Shown piece after piece: positions 61,801 to 64,000 of a DNA stretch of 64,000 nt; position 1 is the stretch's first letter; every line of letters begins with the position of its first letter. Origin of the DNA: Zhengitettix transpicula (taxonomy: Eukaryota > Arthropoda > Insecta > Orthoptera > Tetrigidae); NCBI GenBank assembly GCA_037074705.1, contig CM073595.1, positions 54,989,639 through 55,053,638 on the forward strand. The letters run 5' to 3'. The notes under the pieces were generated by a model that did not search any database, had not been told where the DNA came from, and saw nothing but the letters and a program-made list of their open reading frames with translations. The translations under genes and the position numbers were made by a program.

Positions 61801-63037
61801 TTACTCTTAAAATCCACCAGTTTGCTGGTATAGGTATGCATTGCTTACCATCTCAAAGTTGAGTACAAAGATTATAATACAAATCTAAATTCAAAATTAT
61901 TTGTTCAATATTAAAACATTGCTGTTTTGTGTGTAACCTCTGTTGACATGAGGAATTACTTTTAAGATTTGAATTATTGGCCAATTACAACATTTTCCTA
62001 CCATATTGATCATAAGAATCTGTTCTTTTTTTAAGCTACAAGGAATCATCAAAATGTTTAATTTTTTATTGCAGATTATTAAAGGATCTGAAATTTTGGA
62101 GGTTCTACATTCAAATCCAGATGTCAAAAGTTATTTATTCTCTTTATATGACTGTCGCTATGCTGATTTCTTCAAAAATCTTGGTATATATATTTATTTA
62201 CCGAAATAAATACATATTTAGTTATTGCAAGCAGTGTGGTAATTTACTTTTACGTTACAGCTCATGTAGAAGGCCTTCTGAAACGAGACTATTTTTTGAA
62301 CCCTCATTATCGATATTATGTTCGGGAAATGAGAATCATGGCATATTCTCAGCTGTTAGAGTCTTATCGCAGTCTTACATTGCAGTACATGGCTGAAGCA
62401 TTTGGTGTGACAGTGGAATATATAGACCAGTAAGTTGTTACTTATATAATTCTACAAATCTCATAATTACTTATGACAACAAAATAATAACATGGTAAAT
62501 AAGAATTGTATATATAAGCAAGTAAAGGTTATGTGACATTGTGAAAATAATTCAATTGGATATTGCTGGTTTATCTGAAATTGAGGGCAGTTTTCACAAA
62601 GTTTATCAAAAATTGAGGGGAAAAGTGTTTATTACCCATGAATTCAAAATATTTAATGCCTGCAGTCAGAACTATGAATTCATTAAGTGAATAGTTTCAT
62701 TTAACAGGGATCATATAGGTGAGATAATTTACAAATTTAAAATGTAAACACACAAACTATGACAGACTAAAGTAAATAATGTTCAACCTAACATATACGT
62801 CACACTCACTATATATTTTAATTTTATATAACATTTTTAATTAACTTATATTTTCTTTATAGGGAATTATCCAGGTTTATTTCTGCTGGCCGACTACACT
62901 GCAAAATAGATAAAGTTGGTGGTATAGTTGAGACTAACAGACCAGACTCCAAAAATTGGCAATATCAAGCAACTATCAAGCAGGGTGACATCCTTCTTAA
63001 TCGTGTTCAAAAACTTTCAAGAGTGATTAATATTTAA
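58896..63037 (+). CDS. PSMD6: 26S proteasome regulatory subunit Rpn7 / PSMD6, seven exons
   Basis: Exons: 58,896-59,040; 59,824-60,029; 60,419-60,564; 61,350-61,569; 62,075-62,183; 62,261-62,429; 62,863-63,037. All six introns are GT-AG and the phases close exactly: 1,170 nt, 389 residues, equal to human PSMD6. It is a structural lid subunit of the 19S particle, which recognises and processes ubiquitinated proteins. The N-terminal helical-repeat region (RPN7 domain) includes [20 protein letters not shown] and [20 protein letters not shown] (about 80-130). [20 protein letters not shown] lies around 169-188 and the C-terminal PCI domain includes [20 protein letters not shown] and ENMAPFYEE-type conserved ends. 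The tail reads [10 protein letters not shown] then [13 protein letters not shown]. The start was chosen at [10 protein letters not shown] because family members begin MP(L/I)ENLE; the upstream in-frame ATG at 58,830 would add 22 unconserved residues. Intron 5 is only 77 bp. No damage is visible. Confidence 0.98.
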
Positions 63038-63859
63038 ACAACTTCACTTGTAGATAATTACAAATTGCAAAGTATGCTAGACATTTATTTTCTAACTGAC
63101 TACTAATGTTTGATTTCAATTTAAATGTGCTAGGAACCTTTAACAAATTGAAAGAACTTTGATCAGGCATATATTATAAAATTAATTGAATTTTCGGCTC
63201 ATGTGTTTCTACATATACATTGTTAAGAATCTGCCTGACAATCCAATTGTGAACATATATGTTGACCCCAAGAATTAATTAATCAGTTGCTCTTCTAAAA
63301 AGTGTTACAAATTTACATTTAGATATAAGAATATCTTGATATGTAATTAACCCTTATTGTGAGGACACCAGTAATGTTCTCCAAAGCAATGAACATATTA
63401 CTATACATGTTTATATTTTTTTTATTGTTCACTTCATTTCTATATTGGGGATGTTGCCTCAAATAAGTTTCTGAACTCCAAAATAGGAATGCCTGAAATG
63501 TAACACATGGTTTATGAAAAATCTTATCCCTTAAACATATGTATCTTATCTGTTTAATTGCCCTAGTATCACTCTTCACAGTTTCCAATCTGGAATATTG
63601 CATATGTGAACAAGTGTTGTAATTTTGATGTAAATTCATTAAACCATTTTTATGTTTTAAACCAGGGAGTCTTTAAAAAGCACATGCCATCTCATGACAA
63701 TTGTGAACTATCTTTCAAAAGAGGTATATTTTTCTAAATGCTTGGGTGAAACTTGACTGGGGAAACTGTCATAATTAATTTTTGTACATTTTTCATCTTT
63801 CCTGCATTATAAAACTGTCTAGTTAGTATTTATTATTCTCAAACAACTGTCCCAAAGTC

Positions 63860-63865
63860 AATAAA
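63860..63865 (+). terminator. Candidate poly(A) signal of PSMD6
   Basis: AATAAA at 63,860 is followed by a T-rich stretch (TTTGTTTCTTG). Using it would give a 3' UTR of about 0.85 kb. Earlier weaker signals may be used instead. Confidence 0.35.
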
Positions 63866-64000
63866 CTAACTTTGTTTCTTGCAAAGAAATCCTATATAGC
63901 ATTAGTGTAACATAATTATTTCTTTGATAAAAGAAATGTTGAGAAATGGGTTGTCAGTTGAGTGAAGAGTGAATTGGCAGAGGTTTATTTATGTTAAATA

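Overview
The window is a piece of an AT-rich eukaryotic genome with GT-AG introns of up to about 14 kb and many decayed transposons. The conserved genes and element families (an insect-type GNAT acetyltransferase, mariner, jockey-clade LINE, Helitron, a poly(A)-tailed SINE) point to an insect. The large introns and heavy repeat load suggest a big genome, perhaps a polyneopteran such as a cockroach, termite or stick insect; that placement is inference.

Three host genes are supported. (1) 2,723-20,756, plus strand: a candidate three-exon gene for a small secreted protein of 91 residues, with a well-spaced TATA box and initiator, a clear signal peptide, two phase-1 introns (14.4 kb and 3.1 kb) and a poly(A) signal. 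I do not recognise the mature product. (2) 25,185-30,306, minus strand: a two-exon GNAT acetyltransferase of the insect arylalkylamine/dopamine N-acetyltransferase-like family, 245 residues, with a decayed mariner in its 4.4-kb intron. (3) 58,896-63,037, plus strand: a complete seven-exon gene for the 26S proteasome lid subunit Rpn7/PSMD6, 389 residues, the same length as the human protein.

The most striking region is 32.7-58.3 kb. A 5'-truncated jockey-clade LINE is split at an A|T dinucleotide (33,842/57,780) by a 23,937-bp block that starts with a Helitron 5' TC end and finishes with a Helitron 3' CTAG end. The LINE reading frame continues across the junction when the block is removed, so both outer edges are exact. 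The block is a head-to-tail array of Helitron units (A 33,843-51,369; B 51,370-53,087; C 53,088-54,642; D 54,645-57,779). Unit A carries an uninterrupted 1,683-codon RepHel (HUH endonuclease plus PIF1-type helicase) with all the motifs I looked for, preceded by ten 23-residue arginine-rich repeats. Around it are tandem repeats with exon-like blocks, a long stretch depleted in G on the plus strand, and a 29-bp minisatellite also found in an older Helitron-related remnant at 21-22 kb.

The rest is intronic or intergenic DNA with small mobile elements: a 575-bp near-perfect palindromic MITE, two related CAGTGGCG-ended MITEs, a foldback hairpin, two mariner remnants, a SINE, an LTR remnant inserted in an AT microsatellite, and a 449-bp tandem repeat. 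I saw no rRNA, convincing tRNA or CRISPR.
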